Below are positions 32,388-41,494 of a stretch of 64,000 bases of DNA, piece after piece. The stretch spans positions 5,456,001-5,520,000 of the forward strand of contig NZ_CP017141.1 in the NCBI RefSeq assembly GCF_001721645.1. Reading direction: 5' to 3'. The position numbers were made by a program, and so were the translations under genes. Every line of letters starts with the position of its first letter. Position 1 is the first letter of the stretch. The notes beneath the pieces are model-generated. The model searched no databases, had not been told where the DNA came from, and saw only the letters and a program-made list of their open reading frames with translations. This DNA comes from Pedobacter steynii (GTDB taxonomy: Bacteria > Bacteroidota > Bacteroidia > Sphingobacteriales > Sphingobacteriaceae).

Positions 32388-34175
32388 ATGAATAAATTAG
32401 GTCTCCTTTGTGCAGCCTTAGTCTTAAGTTTGGCGGGTTGTAAAAATAAATCTTCAGAAACAGTAAACGATTCAAAAGAAATTGCAAGCCTTTTTGATTC
32501 CTATTGGGAAAAAAATTCCAAACTGTTCCCTTTGGATGCGACTTCACAAGGAGATAACCGTTATAATGATCAGCTGCCTAACGACGGCACCAGGGCATTC
32601 CGGGATACCTTGAAAAACTTTTATCAGGACTATCTTAATAAGGTAGAGAAGTTTGACCGGGAAGTATTGAACGACAATGATAAACTAAGTTATGATGTTT
32701 TCAAATATGATCTTCAGATGAAACTGAAAGGTCTGGAGTTGAATACCTGGATGATTCCTGCGCAACAGTTCTTTTCATTGCCTTTAACGATGGGACAGCT
32801 GGGCTCCGGATCAGGAAATCAGCCTTTCAAAACGCTAAAGGATTACGAAAACTGGTTGGGACGTGTTAAAGGATTTGCGGTCTGGACGGATACAGCTATT
32901 TCTAACTTCAGACAAGGAATGGCGGCAGGTATGGTCTTGCCAAAACCTCTGGTGGAGAAGATGATTCCACAAATGGACGCAATGATCGTTACTGACGCGC
33001 AGAAAAGCTTATTCTACGATCCGATCAAAAACCTGCCAAAGGACATTTCAGCAAGTGATAAAGCAAAAATAACTGCGCTGTACCAGCAGGCCATCTTAAA
33101 AGAGCTGGTTCCGTCATATCAGAAACTGAGTACTTTTCTTAAAAACGAATACCTTTCTAAATCCAGGTCTAGCTCGGGAATTTCTTCAGTTCCGGCGGGG
33201 AAGGAAATTTATGACTATAATGTAAAGTACTGGACCACTACCAATAAAACTCCGGAGGAGATTTATCAGACCGGATTATCTGAAGTGAAAAGGATTCGCA
33301 CGGAAATGGACAGCGTTAAAAATAAGGTGGGCTTTAAAGGTGATTTAAATGCATTCTTTACCTATCTGAAAACAGATCCGAAATTTACCCCATATAAAAC
33401 ACCAAAAGAAGTTATTGCCGCCTTTAATGCCATTTATGATAAGATGAAACCTCAGCTTCAAAAGTTATACCATAAGGTTCCTAAAACTCCTTTTGAAGTC
33501 AGACAGACTGAGGCTTTCCGCGCTGCTTCTGCAAGTGCAGAATACAATCCGGGATCTCCGGATGGATCAAGACCAGGAATCTTTTATATTCCAATCCTGG
33601 ATGCAACAAAATTCAACATCACCTCAGGAATGGAGTCTTTGTTTCTTCATGAAGCCATCCCTGGCCACCATTATCAAATCTCTTTACAGCAGGAAAGTAA
33701 AGACATGCCTAAATTCAGACGCTTTGCGTGGTATGGTGCAATGGGGGAAGGTTATGCCTTATATTCAGAATCTTTGGGTAAAGAACTGGGTTTATACACC
33801 GACCCTTATCAATATATGGGGGCATTGGGTGATGAAATGCACCGTGCGATCCGTTTGGTGGTAGACGTTGCCATTCATACAAAGAACATGAGCCGTGAGG
33901 CAGCGATTAAATATATGATGAGCAACGAAGCCATCAGCGAAGAAGCAGCTACTGCGGAAGTAGAACGCTATATGGCTTTGCCGGGACAGGCATTATCTTA
34001 TAAAATTGGCGCTTTAAAGATCAGAGAGTTACGTGCTAAGTACGAAAAACAGCTGGGTGCTAAATTCATGATCGTGGATTTTCATGACGAAATTTTAAAG
34101 GATGGCGTAATGCCTCTTGACGTTTTGGAACAAAAAATGGATGCATGGGCTAAGCGGATAAATGAAGGAAAGTAA
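32388..34175 (+). CDS. DUF885 lipoprotein, probable metallopeptidase
   Basis: This 595-residue protein has a lipoprotein signal (ALVLSLAGC, Cys near 18). The DUF885 body carries HEAIPGHHYQ at about 420, an HExxxGH zinc site, followed downstream by EGYALYSE, which supplies the third ligand. The family is gluzincin-like and probably cleaves peptides in the periplasm or at the outer membrane. The stop overlaps the start of the next gene by 14 bp, so they share a transcript. It is divergent from the tatA pair, with 137 bp between starts. Confidence 0.85.
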   Translation: MNKLGLLCAALVLSLAGCKNKSSETVNDSKEIASLFDSYWEKNSKLFPLDATSQGDNRYNDQLPNDGTRAFRDTLKNFYQDYLNKVEKFDREVLNDNDKLSYDVFKYDLQMKLKGLELNTWMIPAQQFFSLPLTMGQLGSGSGNQPFKTLKDYENWLGRVKGFAVWTDTAISNFRQGMAAGMVLPKPLVEKMIPQMDAMIVTDAQKSLFYDPIKNLPKDISASDKAKITALYQQAILKELVPSYQKLSTFLKNEYLSKSRSSSGISSVPAGKEIYDYNVKYWTTTNKTPEEIYQTGLSEVKRIRTEMDSVKNKVGFKGDLNAFFTYLKTDPKFTPYKTPKEVIAAFNAIYDKMKPQLQKLYHKVPKTPFEVRQTEAFRAASASAEYNPGSPDGSRPGIFYIPILDATKFNITSGMESLFLHEAIPGHHYQISLQQESKDMPKFRRFAWYGAMGEGYALYSESLGKELGLYTDPYQYMGALGDEMHRAIRLVVDVAIHTKNMSREAAIKYMMSNEAISEEAATAEVERYMALPGQALSYKIGALKIRELRAKYEKQLGAKFMIVDFHDEILKDGVMPLDVLEQKMDAWAKRINEGK

Positions 34176-34953
34176 TTTAATATTATCCTATATCATTGCA
34201 CTGGTTACAGTTATCCTGATTTATTTCCTGCGACTCTGGTGTTTTGAGATGATCACCACAAATTATGGAGGTTTCTATTATGCCCTGATATTTTTGCTCA
34301 GCATGGCAATTGTAATTTTTTTCCATATCAGGTATAAAGTATCAAATCGTTTTAAGACACACCTGATGGCTGTGGTCTATACAGGCTTACTATCTTTCTT
34401 TCTGTACTACACCAGTGTAAACCTGCAGATGTTGTTTTATAGCACTGTTGGAGAGTCTAAAACAACGGTGCTCAAAATTGACAGTGTAAAGGGACACCGG
34501 ATAAGAAGTACAATAGAAGGTGGTTTAATCTTTGTGACCTATGAAAATCAGGCTATAAAATTTAAATCTTCGGGAACTACTTATTTTGCATTGAAGGATA
34601 AAGACCAAATCCGGCTGGACATTGGAACAGCTGGAGCAAACAATTTTTATGTGAGCCGGATCTATTGGAAGGATGGGGAGAAATGGACGGCCAGAGTGCT
34701 TTATTGGAAGTACCGGTTTAAATTTTTAAAGTATTTACTGGGTTTCGTTTTAATTGTAGGAGCAGCCGGTTTGCTTGCCCAATGGCTAAATAAGAGAAGG
34801 GGAGTTCCAGATAAGCCTTTGCTGGATTTTGAGAAATCCCCTTTCAAAGTGATGCTGGTTATCTTTGGTATTTTGATAACTATAGGACTCATTCTTTATA
34901 TCGGTTTGTTTTTATACATGCATTTTAGGTATGGTTATCCTAAAAGTAATTGA
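34162..34953 (+). CDS. membrane protein of unknown function
   Basis: This 263-residue protein has about five membrane helices: three in the first 95 residues, one near 190-210 and one near 230-255. Between them a soluble beta-rich domain of about 90 residues (KTTVLKIDSVKGHRIRS, YFALKDKDQIRLDIG) probably faces outside. I recognise no family. Translation is likely coupled to the DUF885 gene, because its ATG lies inside that gene's last codons. Confidence 0.65.
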   Translation: MKESNLILSYIIALVTVILIYFLRLWCFEMITTNYGGFYYALIFLLSMAIVIFFHIRYKVSNRFKTHLMAVVYTGLLSFFLYYTSVNLQMLFYSTVGESKTTVLKIDSVKGHRIRSTIEGGLIFVTYENQAIKFKSSGTTYFALKDKDQIRLDIGTAGANNFYVSRIYWKDGEKWTARVLYWKYRFKFLKYLLGFVLIVGAAGLLAQWLNKRRGVPDKPLLDFEKSPFKVMLVIFGILITIGLILYIGLFLYMHFRYGYPKSN

Positions 34954-35112
34954 TATTCATTATTTTATGTTAAAATGTAAAATAATACTTTATTTTTTTA
35001 GAGATAATTCTTATCATTGAAAAAAAATATCTCTTTGATGAATCAGATTTTAAACAGGCCAGTCACTCTGCCTGGAATTGCGTAACAACAGCCTGCTCTT
35101 TACAGGTAATAA

Positions 35113-35129
35113 CTTAACCTCGGGTTAAG
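35113..35129 (+). terminator. weak hairpin after the membrane-protein gene
   Basis: CTTAACC (35113-35119) pairs with GGTTAAG (35123-35129) over a 3-nt loop and is followed by a poor T-tract. It is a possible terminator of the gene ending at 34953, or part of the leader of the acetyltransferase. Confidence 0.35.
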
Positions 35130-35164
35130 CAGTTATTCTATTGTTTTAAAATCAAGAAAATCCA

Positions 35165-35689
35165 ATGTTTTTTATAGAATCTAAACGGTTGAAATTAATT
35201 CCGTTAACTCACCAGTTACTACGTTTGTGCCAGGTCAGCAGGCCTGCCATGGAGACTTCACTGGGAATAAATATCTCTGCAATGCAAATTGATCCTGCCT
35301 ATCAGGTAGAACTCCATGATGCCCTTACCAACTTCTGGCTGCCAAAAACGAAAGAACATCCTAAGCAGTATCAATGGTATACCAACTGGGAAATTGTGGA
35401 TAAGGCAACCAATATCGCCATCGGCGGAATTGGCTTTGTGGGACATGTGAATGAAAACGGAATCGTAGAAATGGGCTATGTGATCGATCAACGTCAGCAA
35501 AGAAATGGTTACGGCACCGAGGCGATACAGGCGATGGTAGACTGGGCTTTCCAGGATGAGGCTGTTCAGGCAATAATCGCACAAACAGCTCCGGAAAATT
35601 TTCCTTCGCAAAAAGTGCTGCTTAGGAATGGCTTTGTACAAATCGCGGGGACTAATGAATTACTTGCTTTCAAAAAGAAGCGCAGGTAA
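35165..35689 (+). CDS. GNAT-family N-acetyltransferase
   Basis: This 174-residue protein has the GNAT fold of the RimJ/RimL-like type: IESKRLKLIPLT at the start, VEMGYVIDQRQQRNGYGTEAIQAMVDWAF as the acetyl-CoA motif A, and NFPSQKVLLRNGF as motif B. The substrate is unknown. It precedes the three-gene lipid cassette on the same strand but is 55 bp away from it and need not be part of it. Confidence 0.88.
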   Translation: MFFIESKRLKLIPLTHQLLRLCQVSRPAMETSLGINISAMQIDPAYQVELHDALTNFWLPKTKEHPKQYQWYTNWEIVDKATNIAIGGIGFVGHVNENGIVEMGYVIDQRQQRNGYGTEAIQAMVDWAFQDEAVQAIIAQTAPENFPSQKVLLRNGFVQIAGTNELLAFKKKRR

Positions 35690-35744
35690 TTTCTTTAGTG
35701 TCAGTTGTTATTGAGATTAAAATAATATTTTACTACTTTAGGAA

Positions 35745-36473
35745 ATGCTTGAGGCAATATTTGGTTGGGTGTTTGAAACCTGGTATAATGCTTTTATTGC
35801 ATTATTCATCTTCTTCAATACGCTGTATTGGTCCATAACCGCGGCCGGGATTTTGATATTCAGGTATATGGTCCGCAAAAAAGGTTTAACCAAAGTTCCA
35901 AATCATCACCTGTATGCCGGTCAGATATCAAAAGAAATCAGACAAAGCATGCGTTCTATTTTGGTGTTCAGTCTACAGGGAATTCTAATTCAACAGGGAC
36001 TTAAACAGGGGTGGTTTCAGGTCAGTTACGAGGTCAATTGGTGGCTATTGCTGCAAATCCTTGTTTTGTTTTTTTGGAATGAAGTTCATTTTTACTTTTC
36101 TCATGCTTTGCTTCATACCAGGTTCATGATGAGATATATTCATAAAGTACACCACCAGTCAAAAGAACCTACCGTGTTTTCTACATTTAGTTTTCATTGG
36201 ATAGAAGCTTTTTTGCTGGGCACGGTGATTGTATTTCCTTTACTTTTATTTCCATTTCAGGCATTGGCAATTTTATCCTTGCCGGTAATGAGTCTGGTTA
36301 TCAATTTGCTTGGACATTGTAATTATGATTTTTTTAGCCAATATGCACCCGAACATATATTTAAATTTTCCTATCGTCACAGCATGCATCATAAAAAGGG
36401 AAAAGGGAACCTGGGCTTCCTATTGCCCTGGCTGGACAAAATTTTTAACACTTCTGTAAAAAACATTTCATGA
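35745..36473 (+). CDS. sterol desaturase / fatty-acid hydroxylase family membrane enzyme
   Basis: This 242-residue protein has four or so membrane helices and the His-box set of the membrane di-iron fatty-acid hydroxylase superfamily: HFYFSHALLH, HKVHHQS and HSMHHKK, with a further HCNYD. It should hydroxylate or desaturate a lipid using O2. Its stop overlaps the start of the ketosynthase fusion (ATGA), which marks a translationally coupled pair. A role in modifying the product of that ketosynthase is inferred. Confidence 0.85.
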   Translation: MLEAIFGWVFETWYNAFIALFIFFNTLYWSITAAGILIFRYMVRKKGLTKVPNHHLYAGQISKEIRQSMRSILVFSLQGILIQQGLKQGWFQVSYEVNWWLLLQILVLFFWNEVHFYFSHALLHTRFMMRYIHKVHHQSKEPTVFSTFSFHWIEAFLLGTVIVFPLLLFPFQALAILSLPVMSLVINLLGHCNYDFFSQYAPEHIFKFSYRHSMHHKKGKGNLGFLLPWLDKIFNTSVKNIS

Positions 36474-38347
36474 ACAAAGTATACATCACTTCCACAGGAA
36501 GCTTCTTACCCAATGAGCCGGTAAGCAATGAAGAGATGGAGGGTTTTCTAGGGAAAATTAATAACGTACATTCCCGTACAAAAGATATTTTTCTGCGAAA
36601 AAACGGAATTAAAAATCGCCATTATGCTCTGGACAGAGAACAAAGGACGACGCATAAGGCCTATGAAATGGCAGCCCTGGCCGTAAAGGACTGTATGGAC
36701 CGAAGTCATCTTGATCAGGTAAATGTAGAAATGCTGAGTGCCGCGACAACTCAGAGTGATTTGCCCGTTCCTGGCTTTGCCAGTATGGTACATGCAGAAA
36801 CCAGTATTGGCAGGTGTGGACTGGCTTCGCATCAGAGCGTATGCGCTGCAGGGATGATGGCTATCCAGAATGCCTACTTACAGGTAAAGTCAAATACGGT
36901 AAGGAATGCAGTCTGTTGTGCCGCGGAGCTGCCCAGCAGAATGTTCAAGTCCAAGCGCTTTGAAGGACAAGAGGCCTTTGCAATTCAGGGAGCTGCCTTG
37001 CCGCTCGAAACTGATTTTCTCCGGTGGATGTTGAGTGATGGAGCGGGAGCAATGCTGTTGCAGGATGAACCAGGAGATGCGCTTGCACTGGAGATTGAGT
37101 GGATAGACCTGAAATCTTATGCCCATACCTATGAGGTCTGTATGTATACCGGAACGAATAAAGAAAATGATGGCAGTATAGTAAAAACCTGGTTGGATTA
37201 TGATACGATTAGTGAGGCCAATTTTGAAGGAGTGTTGAACCTGAAGCAAGACATGCAGCAGGTTGATAATATCGTTAAACTGGGCATACAGCGCTTTTTT
37301 GAGTTTATCGATGAAGGAAGATTTAAGCCCGAAGAGATAGATCGCCTGGTATGTCATTATTCTTCTCATCATTTTAAACCTCAAATTATTGAGCTTCTTA
37401 AAAACGGCGGAATAGAGATCCCTGCTGAGAAATGGTTTAGTAATCTGTATACGGTAGGGAATATTGGTTCTGCTTCTATTTTTGTAATGTTAGACGAACT
37501 AATGAAAAGCGGGGAATTGAAAGCAGGGCAAAAGATATTGTGTATGGTACCTGAAAGCGGACGGTTTATTACCGGTTATATGATGCTGACGGTCCGTAAA
37601 GATACATCGAAAGCAGTCTCGGGATATACTGAACAGATTGAGGAGATTAAGCCACCCGAAATCCGGGTACAGGATAAACCGGTTCAGGAGTGGCTGGTAC
37701 GTCAGCTAACTGGTGTCTGGTTTGACTTTGAACGTGGATTACAGCAGGTACCGATCGTTAGAAAAATCTTTAAGGGTACATTGACCCTGGAGGAATATAA
37801 ACGCTTATTGGTGAACCTGCGTCAGCAGGTGATCGATGGTTCTCAATGGATTGCGCGGGCCGCTTCAAATGTAAGCATGGAATATTTTCCGGTAAGATCA
37901 GCCTTTATCAGGCATTCTTCGGACGAACATAGAGATTATCAGATTCTGGAGAAAAATTATATCAATTGTGGCGGGCAGGAAGAAGAGATTCTGACCGGTA
38001 TTAAAAATATAGGGAGTGAGGCTTTGAGTGCTTTTATGTTCCATAGGGCCAGTCAGCCTAATCCATTTGATCTATTGGGCGGAATGTTTATTATAGAAGG
38101 TTTGGGAAACAGGGTTTCTGGAAAATGGGGGCGGGCAATCCAGCAACAACTACATCTGGATAAGGATCAGGTTTCTTTTTTCATTTACCACGAATCCAGC
38201 GACAGTAATGACAATCATTTTGAACGCTTTGAACAAGCGATACAATCGGATTTACTGACCCAACAAATGGCCGAGAAAATTGTTAAAACAGCGAAAGTGG
38301 TAGCTAAATTATATACCATGCAACTGGAAGAACTGGATAACTTTTAA
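36470..38347 (+). CDS. DarB/StlD-type ketosynthase fused to a haem-oxygenase-like di-iron domain
   Basis: This 625-residue fusion has two parts. Residues 1-380 are a FabH-like ketosynthase of the DarB/StlD type: VYITSTGSFLPNEPVSNEEMEGFLG at the N-terminus, catalytic Cys125 in HQSVCAAGMM, a His in CHYSSHHF near 296 and an Asn in VGNIGSAS near 330. Residues 400-625 form an all-helical haem-oxygenase-like domain, the type called iron-containing redox enzyme, with metal-site candidates SDEHRDYQ and HESSDSNDNHFERF. DarB joins acyl chains in dialkylresorcinol synthesis, and haem-oxygenase-like di-iron enzymes such as UndA oxidise acyl or amino-acid substrates. I know of no characterised protein with both. 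The neighbours are a membrane hydroxylase and an unknown protein. Confidence 0.8.
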   Translation: MNKVYITSTGSFLPNEPVSNEEMEGFLGKINNVHSRTKDIFLRKNGIKNRHYALDREQRTTHKAYEMAALAVKDCMDRSHLDQVNVEMLSAATTQSDLPVPGFASMVHAETSIGRCGLASHQSVCAAGMMAIQNAYLQVKSNTVRNAVCCAAELPSRMFKSKRFEGQEAFAIQGAALPLETDFLRWMLSDGAGAMLLQDEPGDALALEIEWIDLKSYAHTYEVCMYTGTNKENDGSIVKTWLDYDTISEANFEGVLNLKQDMQQVDNIVKLGIQRFFEFIDEGRFKPEEIDRLVCHYSSHHFKPQIIELLKNGGIEIPAEKWFSNLYTVGNIGSASIFVMLDELMKSGELKAGQKILCMVPESGRFITGYMMLTVRKDTSKAVSGYTEQIEEIKPPEIRVQDKPVQEWLVRQLTGVWFDFERGLQQVPIVRKIFKGTLTLEEYKRLLVNLRQQVIDGSQWIARAASNVSMEYFPVRSAFIRHSSDEHRDYQILEKNYINCGGQEEEILTGIKNIGSEALSAFMFHRASQPNPFDLLGGMFIIEGLGNRVSGKWGRAIQQQLHLDKDQVSFFIYHESSDSNDNHFERFEQAIQSDLLTQQMAEKIVKTAKVVAKLYTMQLEELDNF

Positions 38348-38358
38348 TAGAGACAACT

Positions 38359-39246
38359 ATGCTACATAAAAGAGAGTATTATGAAAAGATGGTCAATGAA
38401 CCCCGGAATCCAAGTCATTGGCATGCACTTTACCTGGATAAAAGCGTTCCTTTTAACCCCGATGCAAAGGCAGCATTTTTGTATGACTCTTCTTCAAAAA
38501 GCCGACAGTTTTTATATCCGGTAGCAAAGGTGTTTGCAAGGCTCTCCATTGTATTGATGCAACTTTTTAAGATTGTAATTCCCAACTTAATTAATGCACC
38601 AAAGTTGTTGCATAAATGCCTGTATCTGGGCATGAAGTATTTCATCACTCCTGAAGCAAATTTTGTCATTTTACGTCATTTTTACCTGGGTTCGGAAGTA
38701 TTACGTTTCATTAAAGACAATGTGGATGGCGCTCAGGACATCCCGATGAATCCTTTGAAGCCCTTGTCTGTGAATGAGGTGAAAGATAACCTGTTTCTGG
38801 AGCATGACCTGAACCTTTACAATTTTATCATTAACCTGAATATTGCGATCGCTGAGAAAGGACTTCAGATTGTAAAAAAAGATAATCCTGATTTTAGCGC
38901 AATCTCTGAAGGAGAGATCCCGTTCGAGAATTTTAGAGATGGCTGGACCAATTTTATAGACCTGGGTACCGCGATAGAGCTTTTTACCCCGGTGTATCAG
39001 TTTTATCTAACGGACAATGATTTTTGGAGGGCTACAAATTCTCTTCAGCTAGATGAAGTAATTGGTATTTATGCCAGTACAATTATGGATTGTCCTGAAA
39101 AGCTGACCGCTTTAAACAATAAACATCCTATGATTCCATTGCCTACTGCCGGTGCTGCTTTCAGGTTATTGCTGCACGGCTTTTCTACGGAGGTATTGCA
39201 TGGTATGCTTGTTCAAAGAAAGATATCTCTTCAGAAAGAAAAATAA
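38359..39246 (+). CDS. third gene of the ketosynthase cassette, unknown function
   Basis: This 295-residue protein starts 11 bp after the fusion gene, so it is almost certainly in the same operon. It is mainly helical, with a moderately hydrophobic stretch near 50-85 (FARLSIVLMQLFKIVIPNLI) that could associate with membranes. Polar motifs include LEHDLNLYNFIINLN and LDEVIGIYASTIMDCPEKL. Several acidic and His residues are present, but I see no clear catalytic signature and recognise no family. A substrate-binding or second oxidative role is possible. Confidence 0.6.
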   Translation: MLHKREYYEKMVNEPRNPSHWHALYLDKSVPFNPDAKAAFLYDSSSKSRQFLYPVAKVFARLSIVLMQLFKIVIPNLINAPKLLHKCLYLGMKYFITPEANFVILRHFYLGSEVLRFIKDNVDGAQDIPMNPLKPLSVNEVKDNLFLEHDLNLYNFIINLNIAIAEKGLQIVKKDNPDFSAISEGEIPFENFRDGWTNFIDLGTAIELFTPVYQFYLTDNDFWRATNSLQLDEVIGIYASTIMDCPEKLTALNNKHPMIPLPTAGAAFRLLLHGFSTEVLHGMLVQRKISLQKEK

Positions 39247-39358
39247 TAAAAATTAGATAATCGATCTATCGAATATCATTGGCGGAAAAAAAATACTTGT
39301 TAATTTTTCGGTTGTTCAACCATTTTGATTACTGTTCTTTTGTATCAAAGAAATTGAG

Positions 39359-40126
39359 ATGAGTAATTATAAAAAATTTAAACAACTTCACAACCAGGAA
39401 GAGGCACTGCTAATAGGAAATGTTTGGAGTGTAAATACTGCCCAATTATTTGAAAAAAAAGGATTTCAGGCTGTTGCGACGTCTAGTTCAGCCATTGCTC
39501 AATCCTTAGGCTACGAAGACGGGGAGCAACTGTCTTTTGGCGAGTTGCTTTATATAGTGGGAAGAATCGTAAAAAATATAAGCATCCCATTATCTGTAGA
39601 TCTGGAATCCGGCTACGGGGAGAATCCACTTGCAGTTGTACAAAACATCAAGTATCTGCATGAGCTTGGCATTGTAGGGGTAAACCTGGAAGATTCTGAT
39701 ATCAATGACGATGGAAGATTGGTTAGTATTGAACAGTTTTCGGAGAAAATCTCTTTGATTAAAGCAGAGTTGTCAAAAGAAAATATTGATATTTTTATGA
39801 ATATCAGAACCGATGCCTTTCTTTTGAATAAGGAAAATGCATTGAAAGAAACGCTGAACAGAATTACGGCTTATGTGAACGCAGGCGCCGACGGCATCTT
39901 TATTCCCGGCATTCAGAATGAGGAAGAGATCAGGATTGTGGTAGGAGCGAGTCCCGTTCCGGTTAACGTAATGTGCTTACCTGGATTACCTTCATTTGAG
40001 AAATTAAAAGCCTTAGGCGTGAAAAGATTGAGTATGGGTGGTTTCCTGTACCGTTATATAGATAATCAATTTGCAATGGCTATAGACCGTGTAAAAGAAG
40101 CCGGATCATTTAATCCTCTATTTTAA
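39359..40126 (+). CDS. isocitrate lyase / PEP mutase family protein
   Basis: This 255-residue TIM-barrel protein has family marks NVWSVNTAQLFEKKGF, SVDLESGYGENP (Mg-binding Asp and Glu), GVNLEDSD and NIRTDAF. Members act on phosphoenolpyruvate- or oxaloacetate-like acids by C-C or P-C bond chemistry; the substrate here is unknown. It ends 1 bp before the ada gene, implying an operon, an arrangement I recall from related genomes. Confidence 0.85.
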   Translation: MSNYKKFKQLHNQEEALLIGNVWSVNTAQLFEKKGFQAVATSSSAIAQSLGYEDGEQLSFGELLYIVGRIVKNISIPLSVDLESGYGENPLAVVQNIKYLHELGIVGVNLEDSDINDDGRLVSIEQFSEKISLIKAELSKENIDIFMNIRTDAFLLNKENALKETLNRITAYVNAGADGIFIPGIQNEEEIRIVVGASPVPVNVMCLPGLPSFEKLKALGVKRLSMGGFLYRYIDNQFAMAIDRVKEAGSFNPLF

Positions 40127-40127
40127 A

Positions 40128-41180
40128 ATGATGAATATGGAACTGAATCTTGATGACACTTATTATAAAGCCATTCTGGCAAAAGATAGTTCTTACGAAG
40201 GGACATTTATTACGGGGGTAAAGACTACCGGTATTTTTTGTCGGCCAACCTGCCGGGCACGAAAACCGAAAAGAGAAAATGTAGAGTTTTTTAAAAACAC
40301 GAAGGAAGCGATTCTAAGCGGATATCGCCCTTGTAAGGTCTGCAGTCCTTTGGAGCATCTCGATGAAACTCCAGAGTTTATAAAAGTTATTCTGGAAGAG
40401 TTGACTTCAGATCCTTCTACTAAATTTAAAGATTGGGACTTACTTCAAAGGGGCATTCAACCCAGTCAGATCCGTCGCTGGTTTCTCAGGAACCATGGAA
40501 TGACTTTTCAGGCTTATCAACGGGCATTTCGGATCAACTCCGCCTTTAAGAAAATACAAAACGGAGCGCCAGTTACCAGTGTCGCTTTTGATTCAGGTTT
40601 TGAATCGCTCAGTGGTTTCGGAGATTCTTTTAAAGCAATTTTTGGGATTTCACCAAAGAACAGTAAAGACAAGAGGATTATAGACCTGGCTCGTCTGGAG
40701 ACACCACTTGGAACCATGTTCGCCTGTGCAACAGCTCAGGGAATTTGTTTATTGGAGTTCTCGGACAGAAAAATGCTCGAAACGGAGTTAAAAGCAATTG
40801 CAAAATACCTGAATGCAACCATCATGCAAGGAGAAAATAAACATTTTGATACGTTGAGGGTGCAGTTGACAGAGTATTTTGAAGGAAAAAGAACCAATTT
40901 TTCAATACCTATACATAGCCAGGGTACAGATTTTCAACAGGCAGTTTGGGAAAAACTTCAGGAGATTCCTTATGGGGAAACCTCTACTTATCTCAGACAG
41001 GCGATCAGATTAAACCGTTCGGAGGCGGTCAGGGCAGTTGGAAATGCTAATGGGATGAACAGAATTTCCATTATTATTCCCTGTCATAGAGTGGTAGGAA
41101 CCGACGGCAGTTTAACAGGGTATGGTGGAGGTTTATGGCGGAAGAAATGGCTGTTAGATCATGAAAAACAGCATCGTTAA
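40128..41180 (+). CDS. ada: Ada: methylphosphotriester / O6-methylguanine repair and regulator
   Basis: This 350-residue protein has the full Ada layout. The N-terminal zinc domain has the four Cys set FCRPTC...GYRPCKVC, where the first Cys accepts methyl from phosphotriesters. An AraC-type HTH follows at about 85-180 (IQPSQIRRWFLRNHGMTFQAYQR, VTSVAFDSGFESLSGFGDSFKAIFG). The O6-methylguanine methyltransferase domain at 185-350 has the active site IPCHRV. Length agrees with E. coli Ada (354). It repairs alkylated DNA and, when methylated, activates repair genes including probably its own. Confidence 0.94.
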   Translation: MMNMELNLDDTYYKAILAKDSSYEGTFITGVKTTGIFCRPTCRARKPKRENVEFFKNTKEAILSGYRPCKVCSPLEHLDETPEFIKVILEELTSDPSTKFKDWDLLQRGIQPSQIRRWFLRNHGMTFQAYQRAFRINSAFKKIQNGAPVTSVAFDSGFESLSGFGDSFKAIFGISPKNSKDKRIIDLARLETPLGTMFACATAQGICLLEFSDRKMLETELKAIAKYLNATIMQGENKHFDTLRVQLTEYFEGKRTNFSIPIHSQGTDFQQAVWEKLQEIPYGETSTYLRQAIRLNRSEAVRAVGNANGMNRISIIIPCHRVVGTDGSLTGYGGGLWRKKWLLDHEKQHR

Positions 41181-41266
41181 TTCAATTTGTTGGTGTTATT
41201 TGATTAAAATTTATATTTTTGGATGCAAATTAAATTTTAGATAAAACTTTCATAATTTTCGCTCTC

Positions 41267-41467
41267 ATGAATACCATTCTAGAACAGCATCCTGCCATAT
41301 TTAAGGTCCTGGAAATTGCTAAACTATCAGTTGGTGATAAACTTATTAATTTAGGTGAAATACTTGAAATCGAAGAATACGATTATTATTATGCCCTGGT
41401 GATATCCAGAATGGGGCAACGACAGGTCTGGACTTTTGATAAAGAAGCAGAATTATTTATTGAATAG
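41267..41467 (+). CDS. small conserved-looking protein, 66 residues
   Basis: The ATG at 41267 begins MNTILEQHPAIFKVLEIAKL. A helix is followed by a predicted SH3-like beta barrel (VGDKLINLGEILEIEEYDYYYALVISR). A TATTTTTG -7-like box lies at 41214-41221, but no TTTG sits at the right distance. The function is unknown. It is isolated between ada and the convergent MFS gene. Confidence 0.55.
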   Translation: MNTILEQHPAIFKVLEIAKLSVGDKLINLGEILEIEEYDYYYALVISRMGQRQVWTFDKEAELFIE

Positions 41468-41494
41468 CTTAATACCAAATATTTTAGCCTGAAT

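Noticed and set aside
35055..35106. Two more hairpins (CCAG/CTGG and CCTG/CAGG) before the acetyltransferase as a structured RNA
   Set aside because: The stems are only 4 bp and mutually competing; not distinguishable from chance.
36890..37384. 164-codon minus-strand ORF
   Set aside because: It lies wholly inside the ketosynthase gene, whose catalytic motifs are intact, and has no protein-like features.
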